From contig JALDNG010000020.1 in the NCBI GenBank assembly GCA_024349245.1, positions 5,214,501-5,278,500 of the forward strand: a stretch of DNA of 64,000 nucleotides. The letters run 5' to 3'. Each line of letters begins with the position of its first letter. Positions within the stretch are counted from its first letter, which is position 1. The stretch comes from Neodontobutis hainanensis (Eukaryota; Chordata; Actinopteri; Gobiiformes; Odontobutidae). The position numbers were made by a program, and so were the translations under genes. The notes below the pieces were generated by a model that was given only the letters and a program-made list of their open reading frames with translations, was not told where the DNA came from and did no database searches. Below, in pieces: positions 12,101-27,100 of the stretch.

Positions 12101-15100
12101 AAAGACGAAAGTGAGCACCAAGGGCAGAGGAGGAAGAGGAGGCAGATTTAGGCTCTGCTTCGTGACTGTGCAGCAGCAGATAGAGGAGGGATAGGGTATC
12201 ACTCCCTAACCCCAAACACATTTGCAGCTGACACTATGATTAATGAGGCTGGTGCTGGGCTACAGGGCCTGTTCCTGGACCCATTAGACCCCCTCCCCTC
12301 AGCCCCCTACTCTACCCGACTCAACACTGAGCTGGACCTCTTCCATCTGGACATAGCTCCCACCTGGGGATAGCCCGGACGGGACACCCGTGTGAGAACA
12401 GATATCCTGGGACATAAGTGGCCACATGTGAAGATAGTATGAATGCATTAAAACACGGCTGTGTCCAGTGCCTATGTTCACCCTTCTCCAAAGTCACCCA
12501 AATGCACAGATGTACTTTGTAATGATTTATTGTGCATGAAAGCAGCACAGTTTTGTGTCTTTATGATAGTCCCTGTGTGAGTGTGTATGGGCTTGGCCTT
12601 TTGTAATTTTCTTAAAACAATTTCAAATTTACTCATTAAACTTGAACAGAAGAATTAAAGAATTTTTTTTCACCCTTTCCTACAACTAGAAATGGAGACC
12701 GCAACATATTTATTTCAATATCATAATTAATTCACAAAACACAAGGGTTTTTAGATTAGACAGAAATTTAGATAAATTGAAAGACTGCTCAGGTCCACTT
12801 ATAATATATTCACAAAACTTAACAGTATAAATACTTTACCACTAGGTCAATTAGAATTATTAAAAGCTAAGTGATTAAAAAGTAAACCAGATTTGAAAGC
12901 CCATTGATTAAGAATACTTTACTGTGAATACTATTCTATAGCTAAGTCTTTCTCATTTTTCCAGAGATTGTGCAGAACAAATTTCAAGTTAGAAATAAGG
13001 ACCTTTTTTGTCCTCAATTCATCTTATAGTGTGATGTGTGTGAGAAAAACTGAACAAAATCCAGACATACATTTGGTGACAACGCCCTCCAGATGAATGA
13101 TGTTGGGGTGGTCGAACTGGCCCATGATGCTGGCCTCAGACAGGAAGTCCCTCCTCTGTTTGTCAGTGTAGCCCGCCTTAAGGGTCTTTATGGCCACACA
13201 TATTTCTCTTTTTCCCGGCATCTTCAGACGGCCACTGCAAACCTCGCCAAATTCCCCTGGAAGATAAGACAACAAAATGAAATAAAACAACTGCTCTGAC
13301 AGTGTCCCAATTATGAATCAAATCGAGTGGGGGAAAAGTGTGGACCACTTCTGTGTTACAAGGACTGCACTTTAAAAATTGATCAGTCTCTAATCCCTGA
13401 CTGCCCCCTCCTCATTTGCCCAGTGGAGCGGTGAAAAAGGGGAAATGGATATTGATTCTTACTCTTTATTATTTTGTCATTGGGTGACATTTCTGTGGAC
13501 ACAGGGATAGCACAGACAAAATATTTAGCTTCAACTGACTTTTTTACTTGTTGGCTTCTCCATAGAACTGTTATTGTCTAGCTTGTTGATTTTCAAGGAC
13601 ATGACGTGAAATATTAGCTGATGGATTTTATCATTACAAAAGTTTGAAAAAGCTTATTTCCTTACCAATGCCAATTACTTTCTCGATTTTGATGCATGAG
13701 GCGTCAATTTCTTTGGCAAACTCCCGCACGGCTTGGTTAGGGTCCTCGTAAGTGAAAGGGTCAACGTATATCCTCACTCCTGAAGAAAGAGGTTAGAAAG
13801 GAAAGGAGAAAAAAAACTTAGTATGGGAATGAAAAATGAAGGTTAATTCATTCCAGCGAGTACACTCCATCTGTTCTTTATTTCCAACGAGCTGCAGGCG
13901 ATGCTGCCTTCCTCCAACAAACCTCCTCCTTCGTCTTTCCATACCTCACTAGGGCTGCCTCCATTAAACATGGAGCTCATTAACGAGACATTTTTGTGGG
14001 ACGCAAATAGCAGCCCTGATGACTTGATAATGAGGTGTTCGGAGCATGTTTGTATGCAAGTACATTAACTTCAAAATTGTTGTTTTTTTTTTTTTCTTCA
14101 CTTTTACGAGCTTCATTTGTGGTTTAGAGCACGTTCGTGTGATCACACTTGACAGTTAATGCAGAGTTAATGCTTTTAATTAAAAAGAATGGGCATAGTC
14201 TGACTCACCTTGATGTAGGTGTTTCTCCTCATCAGAGTCCTGTTTTGCCTTGCTGTATTTACTCCTTCTGGGGGCAAATAGACCAGGTAATCAGTGAAGT
14301 GACCAAAAACAAGTATGCATCAGCAGGAAAATAGCTAATAGCAAAAAATCTAATACTATTAATGTTATTTCTATTGTCATCATGGATAGAGCAGAAGCCA
14401 GACACGTTTTGGCGTAATGCGTCAATGATCACCTTTCTTTTGGAAAATAATAGATTGTTATCTTCTTTGAGGGATTGCAATGTAATGACATAAATGTTTT
14501 AATTTGCTTTACTTTGTAGATTTCTAATGGGCATTCAGCCTGGGAGGTATAAAAGCTTGAACACAATCCCACAGAAGATGAACCTAAATCTCTACATCAG
14601 CCTGACACCTGTGCTTATATTGATGTGCCACGGTCAATGCCGGAAATGACCAGATGTGGAAAACAATGTCCACTGCGTTTGTGTAATGATGGAAAACGGC
14701 TACGTGATTACAGTCCCTCCCACAATCACAGCACAATGACAGTGGCCATCTAATGCATGCCTAAAAAAAAGCCACAGACAAGCCACCTGCTTGGCTGGAA
14801 GAGAGAGAGGCAATCACACGGAAAAGCCACACACAATCAGCCCCCCCTTCAGCCCCTTCCATGCTCAAATATGCAAACGCAATGCAAACAATTATTGTGT
14901 TTCCATATAGACACACATTTGCATGTTTGAAAAAACAAAACAAATCAGAGGCCATAGACTTTACCCTTCTCCTGTCAGGAAAACAATATCTTGAAATCAA
15001 TATATTGCACATCCCCCAATACACACAGACAGAAAGAGTGGAAGTGGTTAACACCCTGAGGTGAGGCAGACCCATCTGCATGTAATCCCATCTGTGTGAC

Positions 15101-18100
15101 GGTGCTTTGTCCTGCTCGCTGCTTAACACCTTGAGATTGGGTCACTGCAAATCCACCTGATGCCTCTCAGTCTGAGACCTTCTCTATTCTATCTCCCACT
15201 TTCCATTGCCTGCTTATCTCATTGTCCAGTCTCCTATCCTGGACAATCTTTGATTTTTTTTCTCCCTTGGTCTCATTCTGCTTAGAATGGTCAGTGAGGA
15301 GAAAATAACTCGCATCCAGGATTATGGCACAGGACACAGAGAGAGGGAGAGAAGTGAGGACAAGGAGCGAGGGGTCACTGATTGCATCGCGGCAGCTGTC
15401 TAAGCTGTCAATCACGTCTCCGGTGTGGCGAGTCATCACTCTTCTGGGTGTGTACACCGTCTGCCTCCTGACAGCTACTTTCCAAACCAAGACATCCCTC
15501 ATCTCAGAGGGAAAAGCAGAGAGACAAAAATCAGCAGGAGGACAGGACAACGCTTACCTTCGGCTGATGACAAAAGCACTGATGAGGATGATTAGGAGGA
15601 CCACGCTGCCTACTACAGACACAAGTAGCACTGTGGAGTTGGCTCCATCTCCGATAATGGGAGCTGGGACTGTGGTAAAGGTGGAAAAAACCAAGTCAAT
15701 ATATTTCAGCCAATAAAAGAGCCAATGTGTATACTTTTGTCATTAATAAACACTTCCCATCCCCTTTCTCTTTATTCCACCCACAAACCTAATGTTTGCC
15801 CTTGCTCCCTGTGCCTCCATTTTATGACTCCCAGCCCATAAAGTCGGCTGCTTCTCATGCCTCATTGAGAGACAATGACAGCCCATTAGAATGTGTGCTT
15901 GACCATGTTATTATCATGCAGTGCCTCTCTGCATCACAAAGAGGACACCTGCGCTTACAGTGCGTCTGTGTAACCCTCCACGGCATAGTCCCCACTTCAC
16001 ATCACGCAGGGTTTTATTTGGAGTTCTTAAAGAACATAAAAGGTGATGGTTGATTTGACCATTCAGCAGTGCTCAATGTATGGTTACATACTGTTGTATC
16101 AAAATAAAGCTAACAAATACTTGTAAAGGGACACTCACCGGAGTTAGTCATGAACTCAAATGGACCACTGAAGTCTCCATAACCAGCTGCAGTTCGAGCA
16201 CGCACGTGGAAAACATAGGAAGTAAGTGGAGTAAGCCCTTTAATGTCAGTGTGTCTTGATGAAGTTTTAATTATTCTGTAGCTTCGTTCATTCTGGTCCT
16301 GTTGAAGGAAAATTTGCAAAAATGAAGTTTCTTTATTTTTCCACATTAAAAGCCTATGTTAAAGTTTCCATTTGATTCCTTACCTTTTCATAATATTTGA
16401 CTTCATACTCCAGGATGACACCATTGGCTCGTTCTGGTGCTTGCCAAGCCAGTGAGATGGTGTGTCTGGTGATGTCCTTCGCCTGGATGGAAGTCACTGG
16501 AGATGGAGCTAGTGAAGAAAGGAAAAACTATTTAGCTTACTGTTTTCTAATATTTCTTCTTTTTCACAACTGGAGACAGCGAGTCTGTTTCCCTGTTGCT
16601 CTCCTGAATCCCACACTGTTTTCTCCTGCTGAGAAAGTCAAACGCTGGACCAGGTCACAATGCAATCACTTCTATTTGTCTTTGAACTTGGCATTGCTTC
16701 AAAGCCAGACGTGTTACAAAGCTGTATAGTAGGAGAGTATGTCTATACTAATAGCTGGCATCCATAAAAATTATCCAATTTCCCCTCAGCATAGTGTCTT
16801 AGACACTTCCCTACAAGACAGAAAAATAATGTCTAACTTCATTTTCTGCACATTTCCAGATCACCCTGAGAAACATGAGGTTGCTACAGAGTCTGTGGCG
16901 CAAGGTTAAAAATGAGCTTGATGCCTTTTTGCCTTTTTGTGTCTTGGAGAGCGGAAATCAATTGGTTTTCATTAAAGCTCCGGTGAACGATCTTATCACG
17001 AGCCTTCCCTGCTTCAGCTGATAATGAGGCCATATTTCAAGCCGCTGTTGCACTATCTGCGTTTAGCGCCTTTAACATGTGAAGGTTAAAGAACAGATAA
17101 TGGCTCACACCCCTACCCTCCCTCTAGTGTGTCACTGCTGCACAAATCAAACCTCCTCTATCTTCAGAAACCGTGACAACACTAAAATTGGGTCATACGC
17201 ACTCTCAAGACTACACAAAGAACTCCACTGGTGAAAAGAGATAGATGCTCTCATACAGATGTACATTTGAACAGATAATTGATATACAATGAAACACGTT
17301 AGGTTAGTAACGGGCAGACAAAAGAGAAGAATGGGTTACAAAGGATGATCTAAGCCTCTCTAACAGCGTACATATTCAGCATTTTGTTTTTAGCATCAGG
17401 GATTTCCTACTTACCACAGATAACACAAATGACCAAAAAAGGACTTTTTTGTTTTCCCGAGAGAAAACAAAGCACACACAAATTCCTCTAATGCTCAGGT
17501 AGTGGTCTTAAAATCTGTTCTTCAAAGTTCAAAAGGACAGTAAATTTGACCTCTGCTCCTCAGTGATACTGTAACCAGACCATCTGCCTTTTAAAATAAA
17601 TTACAGTGGGATGATTAATGAGGGGTTCACGGTCTACCGATTATGATTGGATTATCTATGACATTATATACATTCTCATCACTTTGGCCAAAGGCTCCAG
17701 GGAGACTAGCTATGGAGCTATTGCTAACAGAATCCTGCTTTTAGATGGGGATTGAGTTCAAATAGGCCTGGAATCCACGCACCAGCCGCAGATTGGGTTT
17801 CAGTTGGGTGAAGAGGCGGCTGGTGGGTGGCTGGTTTGTGGCTGGTGGGGGCATAGATGGAGAGGGATGGGATTGCAGACGTCTCTTGGTAAATAGATTA
17901 GCCCAAGGTTGTGTCATCCTGTTGGCCTAATGTGTTGCATCTCTGTTAAACAATTAGACAGCAGCCATTTGTATCCCTCCGATCAATCTTAGCCGGCGGC
18001 CAGAGCCAATTGGAAGGCCCCTCTGGGTCTGACCGAGGGCTCTCCGGCTCAGAAAGAAAACCCCCCAAAGGGTCCCACAGCTTCATTCCCCCAAGGTAAT

Positions 18101-21100
18101 CCTCACATCCATCTTCCCTCCAAAGATGACAGATATGGCGATTTAATCGTGTTCTGCTTCTCCTGTTGCATTTTATTTTTCCCTCGACTAAAGTGAGGAC
18201 AAAGATGACTGATATCTTGTCATTTCAGAGGAGCACCAAAAACAAAACAGTGAAGGACAATTTCTAAATTGTTAAACACTAATGCTTTTAGACTAAACCT
18301 GAAAAAACAATTACAATGAGTAAGGCTGTGATTTAGGAAGGCCATCCTAGACTATCTGGCATCTCTTCAGACTCTTCTTTTATTTCCTACTTTATTATGA
18401 ATGTTCAGCTCAACAATACATGTTTTCAAAAAGATCTGAAAAATAGACTAAATAAACTGGAAGACTTTTGTTGACATTTGCGAGGTTTTCTCACAAGTAC
18501 AGTGCATTGAAGGTGAGCATGTTAATCACAATGCTTTTTGCAACAAGGAGCAGCTGTAGTTAGGATGAGTGCGCTCGATTACGGTTGGACGCAAAAAGAG
18601 ACAAAGGCCTGAGAGCATGTGGTTGCCAGATTGGAACCTGGTTGCCAGATTGGAGTGACTCGATTTTGTTGCCGCCAAGTAAGAAACAGCCAAGGAGCAA
18701 GCTGTTTTTCAGTGTGTCGAGAAAATGGCTCTTCTGAACAAGATCCTTCTCCCTTGCCTATAAAGTCCACTTCCATCTCCCCAAACATATTTCCACAAGT
18801 ACAATCTCCCGGAGAGATGGAAAGGTTCACACATGTGTGCAGACAGACACGGCCACACACACTGTCTCGTGCACTAATTCACTCTTAGTCACCTCGGTCT
18901 GCCAAGTATTTTGTATCAAGACATAAACACCTTTCTCTGGCTCCGTCTTTTCTACTTTCTCTAACACAACTCCATAAAGGGAAGAAAAAAAAACTCTATT
19001 TACAGCCAGGGGTCAGTTCAAAGCTTGAACATCCTCTCCATTTTCAAGTGCACTCTGGGTGAAAGGGTTACACCGCTGCTGATTTACGACAGTGGAATTG
19101 TTCGTATGAGACGTGGAATCTGACCTCTCTGTCCCGGTCACACAGCCACGCATACGTAATCTACTTCTTCTTTTTTAAACTTTCATCTATTAGCTCTATT
19201 CCTTCAACCTGCTGCTTTTCTGCCACTCTAACCGAAATGTGAACTTTCATAGAAAGGCGGCGGTGGGGATGCCTTTTCCACAGCACTTATAAATCCTAAT
19301 AAATCTATCACAATAAATGTGTAATCCACAATGTCTGCATACGTAGAGAGCGACAGCCGCAGATGACTGGCAGGATTACCAGCCACTGAAACCTAACCTT
19401 CCAAAGCCCCTACTGAGCATTAGCAGCAAGAAATCCAATCAGTCTGGAGCTATTCTCCTTAACACACACATGCACTGAAGTTAGACACACACACTGAGAT
19501 ACACAGAGGACATTGTTTGGGAGGCAAATGTAGATCGTCTGCCTCAGCGATACTACAGTACGCACAAACCCTCAGCTAAGCACATTTTTCTCACTTGTGA
19601 AAGTGTGTAGGCAGTCATGTGTATATGAAAGTGTAAAAACATTTGGCTAAAACCTTAACTCCACAGTAAAACCTTTTATATTTACTTTTATTTTTTTTAC
19701 TCAAATCTTATTCAAGAACTTTTTCAGGATACTTAAAAAAGGGACATGCAGATTTACAAAATACACCTCTTATATCAATTAAAAAGTTGCTGTTTTGTTT
19801 TAGGAAGTATTTCTACAAGATTTCCCTAATTTCTTGACTAAGACATTTTTATGTAGGCCTTCTGTTTTTCTCATCAAGCTACAAATTACATTTACATAGG
19901 GCTGTCATATTGAAATTTATGAGCACAACCGTAACTAATGCTGGAGAAAGGTTGTGAAACATGCACCGTGTAGAGCCAAAGGCAACATCATTTATTTCTC
20001 ACAACTTGAAGTCAGCACATTAGCCTGGAGCAACCTTGAGGCGACACCCCAATGTCCCGGCAGGTTACAATGACTTTGTGTGAATCCATGTGTGTTTTTG
20101 CGACAGTACCAACGGACTACGGACCAATGCGGACTACGGGTGTGCTCCGCTGCAGCTCCCAAACATGCCTCGCCTGTGTCTGGCACGACTCGGCGAGGTA
20201 CCCCTCCCACAAGCAGCACGGCCATTTATCTCTATCTTCCTGACCCTTGCTGATAAATCAAGCCTCTGTGTCTTTAAACTGCCAGTCCAACCCCCTATTC
20301 AAGATATTCGCTTTTCCCAGGGATGGAAATTAGTGATAAAAAAGATGACAAAAAGACTTAGCTTGCCACCCAAGAGCTGAGCCGTAAAGCAGAGAGAGGT
20401 AATGATGGCTATAAGTGAAGAAGAGCGGGGAGGGATGAAGAGAAAAGGCCAGGGTCGTAAAATCCATTTACACAACAACTGGTTACAAAATGGCTAAATG
20501 ACAAAACAACAGGAGGCTTTGAACGCAGCCACGGGTTAAAAGGCTCTTCTCTGAGCTCTACAGCAGAGAGCCTGTATTCATGGGTGTATGTTACCAGAAT
20601 AATTACACCAACACAGCCTGGCCTTTGTAATGAAGCCTCTACAGATCAATACAACTCATCTAATTCATTAGCTCTACAGCTAAATATAACATGTTTCCCC
20701 CTATTTTCATCCTAGGCTTCTTGTGCCTAATTATGCAACACTCAAGTGAAATATTGCAGAAAATCATTTCCCACTGCAGAGAATCCATCATCCTCCTCAG
20801 TAAGCATCCAGCCTTCACCAGAATTATACCAGTGTTAATAAACATGTTTCCACACGCAAATTTCTCCCAAAATGTACTTTAAATATAAACAATGCTTTTC
20901 CATTGGGGCAAGAAAACTACTTAAAAATACTTAAAGATTAGCAGCAACGGTTTGGATATCAGGCCACAATAAACTCACTAATTCAAAGTTATTACAACCA
21001 ATTCAGCAAATCAAACATTAGAAATTTAACTTTGATACTTCTCCAAATTTAACACCAAATAACGTCCATTCAGAATTTGACTTTTTGCTCATATTGATCT

Positions 21101-24100
21101 TACCGGCTTGGTTAGTTGTAACAGTGACAGACACTGCTTGTTCCGGCCCTGGACTCTGAGGTGAGACTCCGTTCACGGCCCAGACCTCGAAGGTGTAGTT
21201 GGTGTGGGCTTGCAGTTCATTGATGGAGACCCTGGTCCCTTTGAGGCTTAGCTGCTGGGGGCTGAAGTGGATGCCGTTGCCACAGGGCTGGCAGCGCCGA
21301 CCGTCCGCGCCACAGCGCTTGCACACCACATTGTATGTCAGGTCCTGGCGCCCCCCTGAGTTTCGGGGCGGGCTCCACTCCAGGTTTACAGAGGTCTCAT
21401 TCACATTGGAGATGAGGTGGACAGGGGCAGATGGTGGACCTATTGGGAACAAGATCAGAAGTTAATTGCTTTAGCTTAAGATTTAGCATGAGTGAAAGTT
21501 GTGAGCCAAAACGTGAATCCGATGTGTCTTTGCTGCTAAGGAGAATATTGTCTTGACATGTAGTGCTTACACAAAATACAACAATGGTATGGTCATACTG
21601 TAGTTCATTAAAAATTGTTCCAAAATAATTAGAGAATAATTAGAAAAAACACTGTTAGTTGGATATTACTCATTTATTCATATGAAGTAAACCATTTCTG
21701 GAATAAATGAAAAAAAAATAAAAAAGTGGCAGCTTTGAAAGAGAAGTCAAAATTTAGAAAACATGTTGTTATACCTCAGTACTCTAGTTTTCACAATACC
21801 CATTAACAAAAATGTTAATGCATGCATAATTGACCTGGTCGTCCCCCTTATTGAAAGCTGAAGCTTCTTGGGTTCCCTTTTAATGTCCTGTCTGTTACAA
21901 AAAGGGTGGATCTGATTTCGCTCAGTTAATTCAACATGTTAAATGTAACCCAATAGCCCGGCAGATTTGCTTTTCCATTCTTATGTCGAATGGGCTTGAA
22001 GTGGCACCGCTGACATGGCAACCACTCAATGAAACAAAGTTTGTTTTGGATCCCGCTTTGATGTAACTCTTGACTCTGGAGTAAAGCTTTGCAGTTTTGC
22101 GACACAAGCGGCGACTTCTCATCAATCCCACTTTATACGTCTGCTCTACTGTAATTAATGTGTTTTTTTTTTTTCCTGCATTGCTTTCAAACATAAGCGA
22201 CGGTAATTGACTTAACTCCCGTTCTCTCTCTCTCTTACCCTTCTGTTATCTCTGTCCCGTTCCCTCTCTCTCGCTGACTAATGAACCGCACGCGAGCAGC
22301 CAGAGTGCGATCGATGCCGGGGTGAAAAATGAAAGCTAGTCAGTACGCACACGAATCATCTCATAACGGAAATTAATTATCAGTGTTATTTTTGGAGGAG
22401 TGCAGTGGCAATGAGTGATTTCACAGAGGCACCGGGAGCAGCGGCGGGGACAGTGTGACAGAGTGGAGTGTAGTAGCCCCAGGAAACTGCTGTACTGACG
22501 GAGACATGAGAAGTTTTACTAATGATGCATCTTCACGAGGAGTTTTAATGTGTGTCAGCGTTTGTTGTCAGTGAGGCTGCGGAAGGAAGAAGAGAGTGAC
22601 AGAACAAACAAAACAAATATGGTCTGTTCGAACAGGAAGAAGAGACGCCAGTGCATTGCAAGCTGAAAGGACGGATGGATGGATGGATGGATAGAAGAGG
22701 AGCAAAAGGGCAATACTCAAAAAACAAGGACAACATGGCTTTGAGACAAAAACCCAAAACACCAGTGCAGTTGAAATGCTGCAGCAAGACCATGTCTGTG
22801 TGTGCTGTGATGCTGATGCAGTGAAAAGGTTTTTAAATATTACTCCCACTTCCCGAGCCTTGCAGAAAACCATAACTTTTTCCGTCTTAATTACATTTTT
22901 ATCCACTTTCCTCATTTTCTTGTTTCTTCTCTCCTTATTAGAGCAAGATAGAGTTTCTCGTTTCTAAATTAGGATCAGAAGTATAACGGTGGTATTCTTT
23001 GTTTCCTTTTTTCTTTAGGCACATTCTTTTAACACTCAACAGTGCACAGTAAATATATGTGTACCAATTTATTATCTTTACAGCCAACAGGACAAAGGTA
23101 AAATTAATGTTTCCCCCTACACGAACAGTATGTGCCCTTGTTCTCACCTAATAAAAGGTATTTATTGACTCTGTCTTTTCGGTAAGTCAAAGGTGTGTGT
23201 AATCACCTGAGATATTATTTGCTTATTTGTTGCTATGATGAGAGATTCCATAGTGCAATATAACTTTACGACTGCACAGTGAGTGAAACGCTGTGCCATA
23301 TTCCCATCTCTGCACTCCACATGCATAGGCTATATACGTTATACACACACTAACTGGATTTTTTGTTGTTACCTGTCGCTCTCCCTCCCAGAATGCACCA
23401 CTGGGAGCAAGGGAGCGTGGGAGAGCCGTCGGCTGTGACTGACACAAGGTAATTAATCCTGGGAGAGAGCACTAAAAAGGGGAGCGCTTAAAGTGTCTAA
23501 AAATCCACACAATGCCTGGAAGGATCCAGAGGGAGACAGAAAGTTTCAGGTAAAGAGTTTTCCCGGTTTTCCATTTCTTTGTTAATTTCCATTTTTGCTT
23601 TATTCGCCCATTTTACCACCTTCTTTCGCTATTACTGCTGTGCAGGTGGTACCTGCACCGTGGTTAACACCGTAACTACGACGACTGTGCTTAAGCGACC
23701 CCTGCATAACCGCCCAGCTGGGATTTCTTCAGCGGCCCTGCCTTCAATCCAGCAAGAAACTTCTTGTTCCTGTCTCTCGCTTTTCCTTTACCAAACCACT
23801 GTTAAGAAAACTGGGGAAAATCTGAGAAACACATCAAGGGAGAGGAGAAACCCCAAAATGGAGAACACTCCCTCTTTATAACCCGAACACTGAAGTAAGC
23901 AGCTCCCACGGGTGTCTGTCCCTGGTCCTTATTACGGACCTGTGCTGTGTCTACTGTTCTACTAAGCATATTTCAATATCGCACATTGCAGTATTTATTT
24001 TAGCTGTCTTTTTAATATTTTTTTAAACCACAGGAAGTAACAAAATGCATGGTAAACAAGCCAAAAATTGAAGTCTAACAAGTAACTACTTGTACAAAAA

Positions 24101-27100
24101 TATCTTATTTGTCCTTGCCAGGTTTCTCGTCAAGGTTGAGCCAAAAAGTGAGAGGCATTGGTTTGAATTCTATTCAATTTCTAATTTGATTATGTATGGT
24201 TTAGAAAAAAGCAAAGATGCAATTGGTACTGACAGCAGCAACCGGCATTCGCACAGTGGTAAAATTACACTACATCCAGATATAATCATCATCTTGCATC
24301 TCAATATGTCAAACGTCAGGAGAGGAGAAGAGATTTAAGTTACAGATTCATATATATGCACCCCAGTTACCAACAGTGCTGGCTCTCTCCCAGTTTGACC
24401 TTTCAGAAATCCAACCAGGAAATGACTTTAAGAGCCCATTTTTATCTGCTCTGTTCGTGACTCTGGGTCTGTTCTTGGGGGGACCAAAAATGATTGGAGA
24501 CCTTTGAGTGACAGCTGTAATTACACAGCTTTAACATGTGGGTGAGACGCAACGAGAAAAAGCATGAGGAAGGAAAACAGCAAACGACAGACAGGGTGAG
24601 GGTTCACAGATCAAATGTTGACCAGCTGACGAGGCGGGGCAAAGGTCGCTGGGAGAGTCGGTCCTGAGCCTACACTTAGGAGTGTCGTGGAGATGGCAGA
24701 GTGGGATTTTATAAAACAAACCCAATAATGAGCTTTGACAGCTGTTGCTTGCAGCAGCCGTGGTCTAATGCTGTACTGATTAACAGGTCAGCCATTATTG
24801 CTGAGTGGTAATCTGATATGTGAGGGGTGTAATCAGCACCAGGCCCATTTAAGTTATTTTTTTTTTTAATAATGCTGATATTTTTGTGATAAGAACACAG
24901 ATGGAGTGTGATGAATGTGTTTTATTATCATTAAGTGCCTTATTAAAGCCCTATATGAATCAAATATGGTCTAAAACAATACCACAAAATGCTTCCTGAA
25001 CAAAACAACTCCATGGATATTCAATTCCAACAAAGTATTACCATTAGGTATTAGAGGGTTTAGTTGCCTGTCTCTTATAAAAAAATGTTTTGCTGCGTGA
25101 CAAATCCATTGTAACCTGACAGATCATTTAAGCCTAATAGCTAGCATGCTAAAGCAGCTGAACAGATGTTTTGGTTGTTCAGATTGCTTTGTGACACATG
25201 CTCAGTCATACACAAACCTCATTCAAGCAAAGCACTGTGTGACTGGTGTTATTTCTTGGGAAATGAGACTGTAGCACTATTCATCCCACTCCTTGAATGT
25301 GGATATATTTTCCCTGTTTAAGTCAATGACTCAGAGAGAATAACTAACTATAAAAGACGAAAGAATTGGTAAATTAGGGCAAATTATAGTTAACAACATT
25401 TAATATAGCAGTCATCGTGAGTCAGAACAGGAACCATTTTCAATTTGATTCATTGGAAATATTTGAGAAAAAATACCTTGAAAGAGTTATTTTCAGTTCC
25501 TTTTTATCGCTGCATATTATTCTTCACCCAAAAAATGTCTAGCATTCTATCTGCCCTTGTTTTCTACCTTTCCTGCCACCTCTTTGTGACATTTTATCTC
25601 TTCTATTTGTCTTTTTCTGCCTCCTGTGCTGTTTTGCAGTCTATCTGTGGAAGAATGCGTCGGGATGCGGCACTTTACACTCTCATTAGTTCTCTGTCAC
25701 CATGACTGATCACTAAGTACCACCTGGAATCAAAAGGCACCTATTAAAGCAGCAGTCGGGTGCTTTATATGTGTGGTGAAGGACTGACTCCCGGCAAGGT
25801 AATTCAGGCTGACATTGCATGAGAGGGATACAATCTATGCAGATATTTAGGCAAAGATGACTTTTTAATTCAGCGGTTTTAAGATTACAAACAAAAACAG
25901 TGTCAGTGTGGCTGTACTTACGGGTGCAGGGCATAGATGCTGGGTCAGTTTCCGAGCGGAAGTATCCCTTGTCGCAGGCGCACGAGGTGGAGCCTTCCCG
26001 GGTCGAGTAACTGTGAAGTGGACACTTGGAACAAGGGCCATCCGTGGCTAGTGCCCGGTAGTAGCCAATCTTACAAGCTGAAAAAAATACAAATACAAGG
26101 ATTGTTAGTTCAATATTTCTTGTCCCCAAACAAAGTCATTTTTGTGAACCTATATTCTATTAAAAATAAAAATAAAAATAAAAGACATGCTTATAAAACT
26201 TCTTGTCTTTCTCCGAAATTTATGCCCCTTGACAAACTTGGACTGTTACCCAAGTCGTTGCCCTTTGAAACCATTTAACAAACAAAGCACAGCACTGCCT
26301 CAGCGCTCTGTTTTATTAATTTTTTTCTTTCTAGTTGCAATACACACCTACACCCGCAACTCTATCTGCATTGCAAAACTATGTGACATTTTTAGTACTT
26401 TTGGCGACAGTACTCGCTTTTGGTTTTGACTGACAGCTTGATTGGACAGCTCATCTTTCAAGAGGGTTTTGCGCTCGTCTATGCATTTCTGTAATGGCCG
26501 TGGAAGCCTGCGGGGGTTATATTTCACCCCCTGAGCACTAAACCAGAGGAAAGGGACAATAGGACAATTCTCTGAGAGGTGCGATGGAAACAGTTACACT
26601 AGTGATTGGACCGAATAAACTGTCAATCAGCAAAGTGGTTGTGTGCTTGGCAATGTTGGCCAATGGGGTTGAGGTTAGAAGTTTTTTTAGTGGGTGGTAT
26701 GTGTATGATATAAAGGGAACCAGAGGCATGAGTAAATTTATACTCAATATAAGTCATATAATTACACAGCTATGGATGTAGGTAAAGCAATCCCCAAACA
26801 CAGATACTGAGCCTTCAACTGAGAAAACTACATTTAAATGCCTTGCCACAGTCATAAATACATCAGGGAATCCTGCATACAAAAGAACAGCCACAAAAAC
26901 AAACTCCCACATGTGTTCACCACACTAGAAATCAAATCAGTGAGTTTCCACAAGGCACCGCAGAAAAAAGGAAGTCTGTCCTCCAACAAAAACACACTTT
27001 CCACTGCAATACAACACACTTCCATGTACAAACACCAGAGAAACTCCACAAACCTGTAAAATGCTGGAAATCCCTTTCTTTGAGATGTAATAAAGTTAGT

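Noticed and set aside
23415..23423. Krox20/EGR site GCGTGGGAG in intron 4
   Set aside because: One mismatch in a 9-mer, isolated, with no neighbouring supporting motif; expected by chance in 64 kb.
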